Source of the DNA: an uncultured Bdellovibrio sp.
GTDB lineage: Bacteria; Bdellovibrionota; Bdellovibrionia; Bdellovibrionales; Bdellovibrionaceae
Assembly (NCBI GenBank): GCA_946480995.1
Contig: CAMLMF010000164.1
Span: 1-6,170 of the forward strand
Reading direction: 5' to 3'
Length of the DNA stretch: 6,170 nucleotides
Positions 1 through 5,437 of the stretch are shown here, piece by piece (the stretch's first letter is position 1; the number at the start of each line of letters is the position of its first letter). The translations under genes and the position numbers were made by a program. Below the pieces are notes generated by a model, which was not told the origin of the DNA, made no database searches, and saw only the letters and a list, made by a program, of their open reading frames with translations.

Positions 1-240
1 AAAAGCCGTGACTGGCCAGGTTACTATGACCGCGTCTGCTCTTTGGATTACAAAGACTGTATGCGCGCTGGAAAAAGCAAGTACTTCCTTAAACTGCAAA
101 CTGAATTCACGTTGGGACCTAGAGACCCAGAGACAAACTATTTCACCATGAAAAACGTTGTCGTAAAACGTGAGTCTCCAGTGATGGAAGCGTACAATCG
201 CACTCTGCCTAAACTTCCTTATGTGAAGTGTCAGGAGTAA
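1..240 (+). CDS. 3' end of an unrecognised gene (partial, 79 residues visible)
   Basis: The frame is open from the first base, so the gene starts upstream of the window and only its C-terminal 79 residues are seen before the TAA at 238-240. The fragment is rich in aromatic and basic residues and has three Cys residues (VCS, KDC and VKC near the end). It has no membrane segment and no motif I recognise. The final AGGAG before its stop serves as the ribosome binding site of the next gene, so the two are almost certainly co-transcribed and probably translationally coupled. As the three downstream products all carry signal peptides, this one may also be exported, but its N-terminus is not visible. 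An internal TTG at 43 is not a credible start because the frame continues upstream. Function unknown. Confidence 0.75.
   Translation, partial: KSRDWPGYYDRVCSLDYKDCMRAGKSKYFLKLQTEFTLGPRDPETNYFTMKNVVVKRESPVMEAYNRTLPKLPYVKCQE
233..237 (+). promoter_or_regulatory. Ribosome binding site AGGAG for the GTG start at 244
   Basis: AGGAG lies 6 nt before the GTG at 244 and overlaps the last codons of the preceding gene. It supports the unusual GTG start and indicates coupled translation of the two genes. Confidence 0.75.
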
Positions 241-243
241 TCT

Positions 244-1182
244 GTGAAAATATCTGCGTTGTTAGTCGCTTTCGCTTTTTCTGTTGGCGTCGCCCCTTTT
301 AGTTTTGCGGACGTTTCCGTAAAAACCGGAGGTGGCGGTGGAAATTCCGGCAGTCCTCAAGAGGCCTTGTTTCTTTGCAACGCAGGCATTTCCCATCCTC
401 GTCCAACCGTTACACCACGTCGTGACTGCACCACTCAAGGCGAAGACTGTGTCACGGAAACGACATATGATCCGGCTCGCGGCAGTGACTTTCTGCGTGT
501 CAATGGCTATCAAACTTTAGTGGCACCAGCAACAGGTCGCGCGGTTGTGGCATCCAACGAACAGCAATGGTTTACCAACATCACAGACCTTAACGTCAAT
601 CTAGCAAGCGAAGCCTATGGCACAACCTACAACTTAGACTTCTGTTATCGCGGTCCGGTTCCTTACTATAAGAAGGACAAAAAAAAGGGCTGCGCTGAAG
701 GACAAACTGAAGAGGGCGGATATTGCTATGGCGACCCTGGTAAAATTGATCCGAAGAAACCACCTGTGGATCTTTCTGAAGGACTTTATAACCTAGGCAC
801 TTTCCTTTCGGCTATGGGCAATGCTTACCTTGGCAACTCACAGCTTAAAGGTCGTTTTAACTATGTTTGTTCTTTTCGCAGCGCCAAAGGCGGCGGCGGT
901 CGCAGTGCTGAAGAGCTTTCTGATCCTTCTTTAAGCCTAGGCAATGTTGGTGGTCAGTATTCTTCTTTGGGTTCCATGTCGATGTTTACGACACAACTGA
1001 ACACTTCGGCAAAAATGGTTCCTCGTTTCTGTTTGATTCGCTTTGAGTTTAAAGAAATTACGGCCGATCAAAGAAAGTATCTTTCTGACAATGCCGAAGT
1101 AACAATCGGCATCGACATCCAAAAAGTATCTGGCCCTGAAGACGAAGAAGAAGCAGCCGCGACTCCGGAGACAGTACCGTAA
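244..1182 (+). CDS. Exported Cys-rich protein of unknown function (312 aa)
   Basis: The GTG start is supported by the AGGAG six bases upstream and by the signal peptide that follows at once: MKIS, a hydrophobic stretch to about residue 20, and a likely cleavage after SFA at 22. The mature part opens with a flexible Gly-rich stretch (residues 29-37). It contains eight Cys (45, 62, 69, 134, 150, 161, 209, 263), an even number that would suit disulfide bonds in the periplasm or outside the cell. A Lys-rich segment (143-149) precedes the pair C150/C161, a Pro-rich turn lies at 169-175, and the tail (298-312) is acidic with Ala/Pro. There is no lipobox and no second membrane helix. I recognise no family. 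Its stop overlaps the next gene's start by one base (TAATG), so it is probably made together with the Cys-His protein that follows and may act with it. Clear gene, unknown role. Confidence 0.85.
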   Translation: MKISALLVAFAFSVGVAPFSFADVSVKTGGGGGNSGSPQEALFLCNAGISHPRPTVTPRRDCTTQGEDCVTETTYDPARGSDFLRVNGYQTLVAPATGRAVVASNEQQWFTNITDLNVNLASEAYGTTYNLDFCYRGPVPYYKKDKKKGCAEGQTEEGGYCYGDPGKIDPKKPPVDLSEGLYNLGTFLSAMGNAYLGNSQLKGRFNYVCSFRSAKGGGGRSAEELSDPSLSLGNVGGQYSSLGSMSMFTTQLNTSAKMVPRFCLIRFEFKEITADQRKYLSDNAEVTIGIDIQKVSGPEDEEEAAATPETVP

Positions 1183-2405
1183 TGAAATCCTGGTTCTGGC
1201 TGGCCGCGACACTAGTTTTAACTAGTGCAGCTCCCTCCTGGGGAGCTGTTTGGGATGCGACTCGCATGTGGACTGCGGCGGACGACGTCGCGTTCGCCCA
1301 ATATATCGAAAAAGATTTTAACGAAGACATTTTTAGCAATCCGGCGTCGCCCTTTTACGGAATTAAAACCGATTGCGCTGATGCGGTTTATGCCGCGCGA
1401 ATTATTTTTTCTGCACGCCAGGGACTGCCCGTTAAGTTTTCTGATCCAACAAAAAGCGGCAGCTATATCACGGAAAGAATGTCGCGCTGGGATTCTTTGC
1501 CTGAACAAGAGCGCGTGCTGCGTTTTATTGACTACGTTGCTGATCTTGGATCGACATACACATTAGAATTAGACTCTTATCCCGTAGATATTTCTTTAGA
1601 GGCTTTTCGCCCCGGCATTATCTTTTTAAGCCCGCACCTTAGCGACGCAGAACAAAGAGCCACAGGCTTTCGCGGCGGTCATGCTGAATATGTTAAGTCC
1701 GTTGCTGATACGGGCTTTGTTGAAGTGATTTCTTCGACGTCTCCCCGCTTAGTACGGACGTTAAGTGTAAGTAAGAACCCCTATATGGCCCCTCTTTTAA
1801 CTCGGGGTGGTTACCGCGCTTTGAAAAAGCCCCAAGACTATGGCGTGCGCAATACAGAGCTACCTTATTACAACTTAAAACAATTTGAAATTGGCGACTG
1901 GGCTCCGCTAAAAATCATTTCGCGCAAACAGATCTTCCAGTGGCATGAAGAAATCCGTCGCACTTTACGTACGCGCATTCCCTCTTTTGATGAACGCGTG
2001 GACATTGTTACGGACAGCATTTGCAGCTTATTAAAAACCCGCGCGGTGCTGGTGTACCAAGGGTGGTCTATCGTTAGCAAAAATGATCGACGCTGCCTGA
2101 CTGGGGACCTGCAGGACGAGTTTTCAACAGACAGTCGTGACCGCCGTATTCGTGATGCCTATTTACAAGTCCACGACCTCTATGATTGGAAGAAACGCAC
2201 GTCTCCGGAAGAGTCGATCGCTGGCAATGTCAGCGACGCCCAGGACAAGCTGACTGCTTGCTCGATTCAACACTGGCCGGGACGCTCTATTACAGCGTGG
2301 GAAGTTTACCGCCGGGTTATGGCGAACATGTTGGTGTCTTCTGCGGACTATGCCCCCGCTGTTCGCTGGGGTGAACGCCCTGCTGACCGCAAGGATTGCC
2401 GCTAG
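1182..2405 (+). CDS. Exported protein with candidate NlpC/P60-like (papain-fold) Cys-His site (407 aa)
   Basis: The ATG shares its A with the previous stop codon, and GGAG at 1167-1170 lies 11 nt upstream. Residues 1-21 form a signal peptide (MKSWFWLAATLVLTSAAPSWG). A Cys at the start of a predicted helix (TDCADAVYAARIIF, C65), a strand of the type 'RPGIIFLS' (143-150) and 'GGHAEYV' (H167), followed by a strand 'GFVEVISST', occur in the order expected for papain-like NlpC/P60 hydrolases, which cut peptidoglycan peptides or related amides. The other four Cys (281, 305, 360, 406) all lie in the C-terminal region and could pair with each other, leaving C65 free as a thiol. Residues 240-407 match no domain I know. 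Place in the operon suggests a periplasmic or envelope role together with the CapA-like protein downstream. The enzymatic assignment is inference from motif order only; an inactive papain-like fold or a transglutaminase-like protein is also possible. Confidence 0.8.
   Translation: MKSWFWLAATLVLTSAAPSWGAVWDATRMWTAADDVAFAQYIEKDFNEDIFSNPASPFYGIKTDCADAVYAARIIFSARQGLPVKFSDPTKSGSYITERMSRWDSLPEQERVLRFIDYVADLGSTYTLELDSYPVDISLEAFRPGIIFLSPHLSDAEQRATGFRGGHAEYVKSVADTGFVEVISSTSPRLVRTLSVSKNPYMAPLLTRGGYRALKKPQDYGVRNTELPYYNLKQFEIGDWAPLKIISRKQIFQWHEEIRRTLRTRIPSFDERVDIVTDSICSLLKTRAVLVYQGWSIVSKNDRRCLTGDLQDEFSTDSRDRRIRDAYLQVHDLYDWKKRTSPEESIAGNVSDAQDKLTACSIQHWPGRSITAWEVYRRVMANMLVSSADYAPAVRWGERPADRKDCR
1210..1248 (+). 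repeat. Two tandem perfect stem-loops inside a signal-peptide coding region
   Basis: The first inverted repeat is CACTAGTT (1210-1217) and AACTAGTG (1220-1227), separated by TT. The second starts on the next base: CAGCTCCC (1228-1235) and GGGAGCTG (1241-1248), with a 5-nt loop. Both 8-bp arms are perfect. They encode residues of the signal peptide of the 407-residue protein. The arms are seen directly; any effect on translation or mRNA stability is inference. Confidence 0.7.
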
Positions 2406-2441
2406 TTTTCTCTGGGCATAGCTCTTGCTTTGGCTCTGTCC

Positions 2442-3608
2442 ATGGCTAAAATCAGTCTTCAAAACTCGTTTAAAAGCATTTCATCGTCGAAGCTTTCGAC
2501 AAAGTTTCTTATTGCGCCCGTATTGTCCTTAGGAGCTTTGTATTCGCCCCTGGCTATTGCGTCCCCCGAGGGATCGAACTGTGCGGACAGATCGGTCGTC
2601 TTAGGATTTAGTGGTGATATCCTCGTACACGATGCTCTTTATAAATCGATTTTAGACAAGCAGAGCTTCATTCCTTTATGGAGCCCGGTGGTGCCGTTGT
2701 TTAAAAAAGCCGATTATATGGTGGTTAATCTTGAAGGCCCGACAGCAATGGGGATTACAAAAGATTTAAAAGACCTCGGCGACGTCGGTTTTACTTATGA
2801 TCGAAACGTATATTCGGGAACTAATTTTCTCTTTAATTTTCACCCACAAGTTTTAACAGATTTGCAGAACTCCGGTGTCGATCTGGTTTCGAATGCCAAC
2901 AATCACTCCTTAGATCGCGGTTCGATTGGCATCAACCGTACCGTCGAAGCGGCAGAGTCATTGAATGTGCCGGTGGTGGGTATTAAGCACACCCAAGCCA
3001 CGGCCCCATTGAACTATTATGTTGCGAATATACAAGGCTATCGGGTGGCTTTTATCTCTTGCACTGAAATGACTAATGGTTTTGTCGATAAAAAGAAGCA
3101 ACTGCTTTACTGCTATCAGGATGCCGCGCAAATTGAAAAAGAAATTCGCGAACTCAGTGCTCGCGGCGATGTCGATGGTGTGATCGTGATGCCACACTGG
3201 GGAACTGAATACAAAGCCACACCCGACAAAGCACAAAGAGCCCATGCGCAAAGATTTTTAGAAGCTGGAGCTTTGGCGATCATCGGTTCCCATCCCCATG
3301 TTTTACAGCCCGTCGAACACGTGACGACAAGCGATGGCCGCAAAGCTATTGTGGCATATTCGATGGGCAATTTCTTGGCTTATCAAAAAGATTTGAATCG
3401 TAAAACAGGAGCTGTGCTGTATTTACGCTTGCAACGCAAACCCCAAGGGCAAGTGCAGTTGATGAGCACATATTATACGCCAACCTATCGCGACGCCTTA
3501 CAGGTTCTTCCGGCTACAAAAAAATACTTTCAAGCAGCGCGAGACCATGCCGCAGAGTTCTTTACTCAAGAAACTTTAGTGGAAACCTCTGAGCAAATCT
3601 GTGATTAA
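2442..3608 (+). CDS. Exported CapA/PGA_cap-family metallophosphatase-like protein (388 aa)
   Basis: The calcineurin-like PGA_cap fold is recognised by its motifs in order: FSGDILVHD (57-64), VVNLEGP (94-100), NANNHSLDRG (151-160), MPHWGTEY (250-257), GSHPH (282-286) and YSMGNF (306-311). The Asp, Asn, His and Glu residues expected to form the metal-binding centre are all present. Named family members (CapA/PgsA) take part in making or exporting poly-gamma-glutamate capsule in Bacillus, but most relatives are uncharacterised. No capB or capC homologue is visible here, so a poly-glutamate role should not be assumed. A signal peptide with an unusually long N-region ends near AIA at 40; no lipobox is present, so a soluble or uncleaved exported form is likely. 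I prefer the ATG at 2442 over the in-frame TTG at 2430, as neither has a Shine-Dalgarno sequence. It is the last gene before a strong hairpin, hence probably the end of the operon. Confidence 0.9.
   Translation: MAKISLQNSFKSISSSKLSTKFLIAPVLSLGALYSPLAIASPEGSNCADRSVVLGFSGDILVHDALYKSILDKQSFIPLWSPVVPLFKKADYMVVNLEGPTAMGITKDLKDLGDVGFTYDRNVYSGTNFLFNFHPQVLTDLQNSGVDLVSNANNHSLDRGSIGINRTVEAAESLNVPVVGIKHTQATAPLNYYVANIQGYRVAFISCTEMTNGFVDKKKQLLYCYQDAAQIEKEIRELSARGDVDGVIVMPHWGTEYKATPDKAQRAHAQRFLEAGALAIIGSHPHVLQPVEHVTTSDGRKAIVAYSMGNFLAYQKDLNRKTGAVLYLRLQRKPQGQVQLMSTYYTPTYRDALQVLPATKKYFQAARDHAAEFFTQETLVETSEQICD
2486..2500 (+). repeat. Short perfect inverted repeat in the CapA-like signal-peptide region
   Basis: GTCGAA (2486-2491) and TTCGAC (2495-2500) form a 6-bp stem with a GCT loop, about 45 bases inside the coding region. 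It may simply reflect Ser/Lys codon choice. Confidence 0.4.
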
Positions 3609-3610
3609 GA

Positions 3611-3637
3611 GTTTCACTGCCCCGATGGCAGTGAAAC
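3611..3637. terminator. Hairpin between convergent genes, probable bidirectional terminator
   Basis: GTTTCACTGCC (3611-3621) pairs perfectly with GGCAGTGAAAC (3627-3637) around a 5-nt loop, beginning two bases after the CapA-like stop codon. It lies between the converging CapA-like and Host_attach genes and would fold on either transcript. Neither strand carries a clear U-tract after the stem, so it may protect mRNA 3' ends or help Rho-dependent termination rather than act as a classic intrinsic terminator. Confidence 0.6.
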
Positions 3638-3673
3638 AGGCCCACTTCTGCAAAGAGAAAACTTCTGTGTCTT

Positions 3674-4126
3674 TTACAACGTAATTTGTTCTTGTTCCTT
3701 CGGCCACAAACGATCTTTCAAGTCATCGCCAGTCACCGTGCCAAGGTCTTTGCAGACAGTTCTGACAACACAGGCGGCGAGAGACTTTGTCAGCACTCCA
3801 CGCAGGCGTCCTAAAAAATGAGGATCGGCGACAAGGACTAGCTCTGCAAAGCTTTGTTTCTGTCGCGACAACTCTAGATAGTCGGCAATCTTTTTGGCGA
3901 ATTCCTGTGCAATACGTTCTGTGGGTGATTCTTGCTTTTCCAGTCCCGACGCATGCGACGGAGCCCCAGAAAAAACACCGGGCTTGTCAGCATTGATGTC
4001 TTGCGCCTTGAGGCGGCCGCGAGGATTTTCAAGTTTCGTGACGAATTCGACATCGGAATTTTTTGTATTATCATAACTGAAGATTTTTGCTTCTGTTCTA
4101 TGTGCCACGATGATCCATGTTTTCAT
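3674..4126 (-). CDS. Host attachment protein family (Host_attach / baeRF family 12), 150 aa
   Basis: The protein follows the family pattern along its whole length. An N-terminal strand TWIIVAHRTEAKIFSY (3-18) is followed by an 'ENPRGRLKAQDINADKPG' segment (33-50) and a loop with S/H/K residues (53-66). Next come a helix RIAQEFAKKIADYL (71-84), the strand and turn LVLVADPHFLGRLRGVL (96-112) and the KDLGTV...DLKDRLW end (127-141). The family was named from a protein reported to be needed for attachment of an Agrobacterium to host cells. Later sequence analysis placed it among bacterial relatives of eRF1 (baeRF), suggesting ribosome-related stress functions. No signal peptide is present, so it is cytoplasmic, which fits the second view better. 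The ATG at 4126 has an AGAGGA site 6 nt before it and starts exactly at the conserved strand; a TTG start 39 bp upstream would only add a basic leader. It is transcribed away from a second baeRF gene. Confidence 0.9.
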   Translation of the reverse strand: MKTWIIVAHRTEAKIFSYDNTKNSDVEFVTKLENPRGRLKAQDINADKPGVFSGAPSHASGLEKQESPTERIAQEFAKKIADYLELSRQKQSFAELVLVADPHFLGRLRGVLTKSLAACVVRTVCKDLGTVTGDDLKDRLWPKEQEQITL

Positions 4127-4131
4127 GTTCG

Positions 4132-4137
4132 TCCTCT
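4132..4137 (-). promoter_or_regulatory. Ribosome binding site AGAGGA for the Host_attach gene
   Basis: On the minus strand AGAGGAC lies 5-6 nt before the ATG at 4126. It decides between this start and the in-frame TTG at 4165, which has no such site. Confidence 0.7.
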
Positions 4138-4186
4138 TTTCCTTCACAATGATGAGTTTCCGCAATGATCGTAAACAATCCTCTTA

Positions 4187-4215
4187 AGTATAAAAGCACT
4201 TTACAGGCGTCACAA
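4187..4215 (-). promoter_or_regulatory. Sigma70-like promoter of the Host_attach gene
   Basis: Read on the minus strand, TTGTGA (4215-4210) and TATACT (4192-4187) are separated by exactly 17 bp. The -10 box matches TATAAT at five of six positions and the -35 box matches TTGACA at four of six. Transcription would begin near 4180, giving a leader of about 54 nt before the ATG. It is the best promoter-like match I found in the window. Confidence 0.6.
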
Positions 4216-4230
4216 CATGACACCTGACAC
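4207..4230. promoter_or_regulatory. Imperfect palindrome plus direct repeat over the -35 box, candidate operator
   Basis: GCGTCA (4207-4212) and TGACAC (4218-4223) form an inverted repeat with one mismatch and a 5-bp spacer. TGACAC is repeated directly at 4225-4230, seven bases on. The palindrome covers the -35 box of the minus-strand promoter and lies in the spacer shared by two divergent genes, a usual place for a regulator to bind. No regulator can be named. Confidence 0.3.
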
Positions 4231-4294
4231 TGGACTGTTAAATGACTTTTTGAGTTCACTCTGCCTGCGCGAGAAAATGAATCCTTCATTCACC

Positions 4295-4302
4295 AGGAGG
4301 TG
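4295..4302 (+). promoter_or_regulatory. Strong Shine-Dalgarno AGGAGGTG for the ATG at 4310
   Basis: AGGAGGTG is a full anti-16S match, with 9 nt between AGGAGG and the ATG at 4310. It fixes the start of the plus-strand baeRF gene, excluding the longer frame from 4217, and suggests high translation. Confidence 0.85.
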
Positions 4303-4309
4303 GACTTTG

Positions 4310-5437
4310 ATGGATAAAATGACTCACGAGGATCTGCTAAGACTGACTTCGGTACAAGACGGACCCTGCATATCAATCTATATGCCAGCATTACCAAGTA
4401 AAACTCTGCAAATTGAATACGATGCTTTGGTTCGTCGTGCCCACCATTTATTAAGCCATGACAAACGCGAAGAATTGCGCGTGGAACTGATGACTCATCT
4501 TTATGACTTTAATCCCCACAACTATATAAGCAGCCAAGAAAAAGGGCTGGCACTTTTTGTAAATAAACATTGGCACAGCTATTTTCCTGTCACCCATGAT
4601 CTGCCGTCAAAGGTGGTGGTTGCAGATTCGTTTCATCTGAAACCTTTATTAGAGGACCTGCAGAAAGAGCACGTCTTTAATATCTTAGTCCTGACTGCGA
4701 ACGAATGCGTGTTCTTAAATTGCGATGGCGATAAAGCTGCAGAGTCTCACACCTTCTTCCTCCACCAGGGGCAGCACAGCAACAGTATTCACTGGCGCCA
4801 CCAAGACGAGAGCGAGGATGTGCAGATTCCCCATCTTAAATCTCACTTGCGCGGACGTGGGTTGCAAGATTCACAATTTAAAAAGAAAAATAGCGTGAAA
4901 CTTTTCCTGCGCTGGATCGAAGAAAAAATCAAAAAAGACGCTGGCTACAAGACATTGCCATTATATGTGTTTACTAGTGACACTTTATATTTGGCCTATA
5001 AAGAGATTTCGTCGCACCCTTCGCCAACACTTTCACCTATTGATACCACCAAGGGATTGCCACGCACAGAGTCCTTACTTCACCTAGCCAATGCACAAAT
5101 TCAAAAAAATTCTATGAAGCACAAGTCTGTGTCTGCCGCGGAAATGGCCGAACTGTCGAATCAGAAAAAAGTCGTGGATGATATTTTGAGAATTTCCAAA
5201 GCAGCTCTGAGCGGCAGAATTAAAACTCTCTTTTTACGGGACAACATCGAAATCTGGGGACAGCTGCATCGCAAGAGCGGTCAGCTGACGATGCATGAAA
5301 AGCAGATGGATTCAAAAGACGACGATATCTTAGATGACATTGCCTGCGAAGTGATTCGCCATGGGGGCGAAGTCATGGTCCTGACCACCAAAGACATGCC
5401 GACGGGTTCCCCTGTCGCTGCTATTTTTAATCAGTGA
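4310..5437 (+). CDS. Bacterial eRF1-like protein, baeRF family 3/7-like (375 aa)
   Basis: The N-terminal part has the family-typical 'DGPCISIYMPA' strand (17-27), a helical section, then 'KGLALFVNKHWHSYFPV' (78-94) and 'KVVVADSFHLKPLL' (101-114), which leads into a second strand set 'FNILVLTANECVFLNCDG' (123-140). A middle loop 'HLRGRGLQDSQFKKK' (179-193) with the following helix KLFLRWIEEKI lies where relatives carry a HGxG-type loop. The C-terminal domain reads ALSGRIKTLFLRDNIEIWGQ (299-318) and then 'GGEVMVLTTKDMPTGSPVAAIF' (352-373), matching the L7Ae/Pelota-like end of the family. These proteins are distant relatives of eRF1/Pelota and are proposed, not shown, to act on ribosomes or translation quality control. 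No signal peptide, so cytoplasmic. The neighbour in the opposite direction is another baeRF protein. The family-level call is from memory of conserved patterns; the subfamily number is uncertain. Confidence 0.8.
   Translation: MDKMTHEDLLRLTSVQDGPCISIYMPALPSKTLQIEYDALVRRAHHLLSHDKREELRVELMTHLYDFNPHNYISSQEKGLALFVNKHWHSYFPVTHDLPSKVVVADSFHLKPLLEDLQKEHVFNILVLTANECVFLNCDGDKAAESHTFFLHQGQHSNSIHWRHQDESEDVQIPHLKSHLRGRGLQDSQFKKKNSVKLFLRWIEEKIKKDAGYKTLPLYVFTSDTLYLAYKEISSHPSPTLSPIDTTKGLPRTESLLHLANAQIQKNSMKHKSVSAAEMAELSNQKKVVDDILRISKAALSGRIKTLFLRDNIEIWGQLHRKSGQLTMHEKQMDSKDDDILDDIACEVIRHGGEVMVLTTKDMPTGSPVAAIFNQ

Larger units (their letters stand above)
4127..4309. other. Divergent intergenic region between two baeRF genes
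   Basis: This 183-bp spacer holds the minus-strand promoter and the candidate operator described separately. For the plus-strand gene I see only weak promoter options: ATGACA-15-TTAAAT (4217-4243) and TTGAGT-17-GAAAAT (4250-4278), the second with a leader of about 25 nt. An open frame runs upstream of the plus gene from 4217 but lacks a ribosome binding site and is judged non-coding. Confidence 0.5.

Noticed and set aside
325..350. Gly-codon-rich run as a possible tandem repeat
   Set aside because: It is a short run of mixed GGN codons encoding a Gly linker, not a repeating DNA unit.
937..1339. Overlapping minus-strand frames opposite the two orphan exported genes
   Set aside because: They are antisense shadows of well-supported genes with signal peptides, and have no start signals or recognisable motifs.
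2430..2441. TTG at 2430 as start of the CapA-like protein
   Set aside because: It adds only four residues before an in-frame ATG and has no better binding site.
2163..2462. 99-codon minus-strand frame across the 407-residue/CapA-like gene junction
   Set aside because: Rich in Arg/Ser/His typical of antisense reading, no ribosome binding site, and no family resemblance.
2442..3608. Poly-gamma-glutamate capsule operon
   Set aside because: Only the CapA-like component is present; no CapB ligase or CapC-like membrane protein is encoded in the window.
3644..3667. Direct repeat ACTTCTG (two copies) after the hairpin at 3611-3637
   Set aside because: Only seven bases and two copies; expected by chance and without a sign of an attachment site or mobile element.
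4127..4165. TTG start for the Host_attach protein giving 13 more residues
   Set aside because: No Shine-Dalgarno sequence at that TTG; the ATG at 4126 has AGAGGA in place and begins just before the conserved first strand.
4098..4289. 63-codon minus-strand frame across the divergent spacer
   Set aside because: It overlaps the Host_attach start in another frame, lacks a binding site and covers promoter elements; it resembles no protein.
4217..4309. N-terminal extension of the larger baeRF protein from the ATG at 4217
   Set aside because: No ribosome binding site precedes it, it overlaps the promoter region of the divergent gene, and a very strong AGGAGGTG precedes the ATG at 4310, where the family-like sequence begins.
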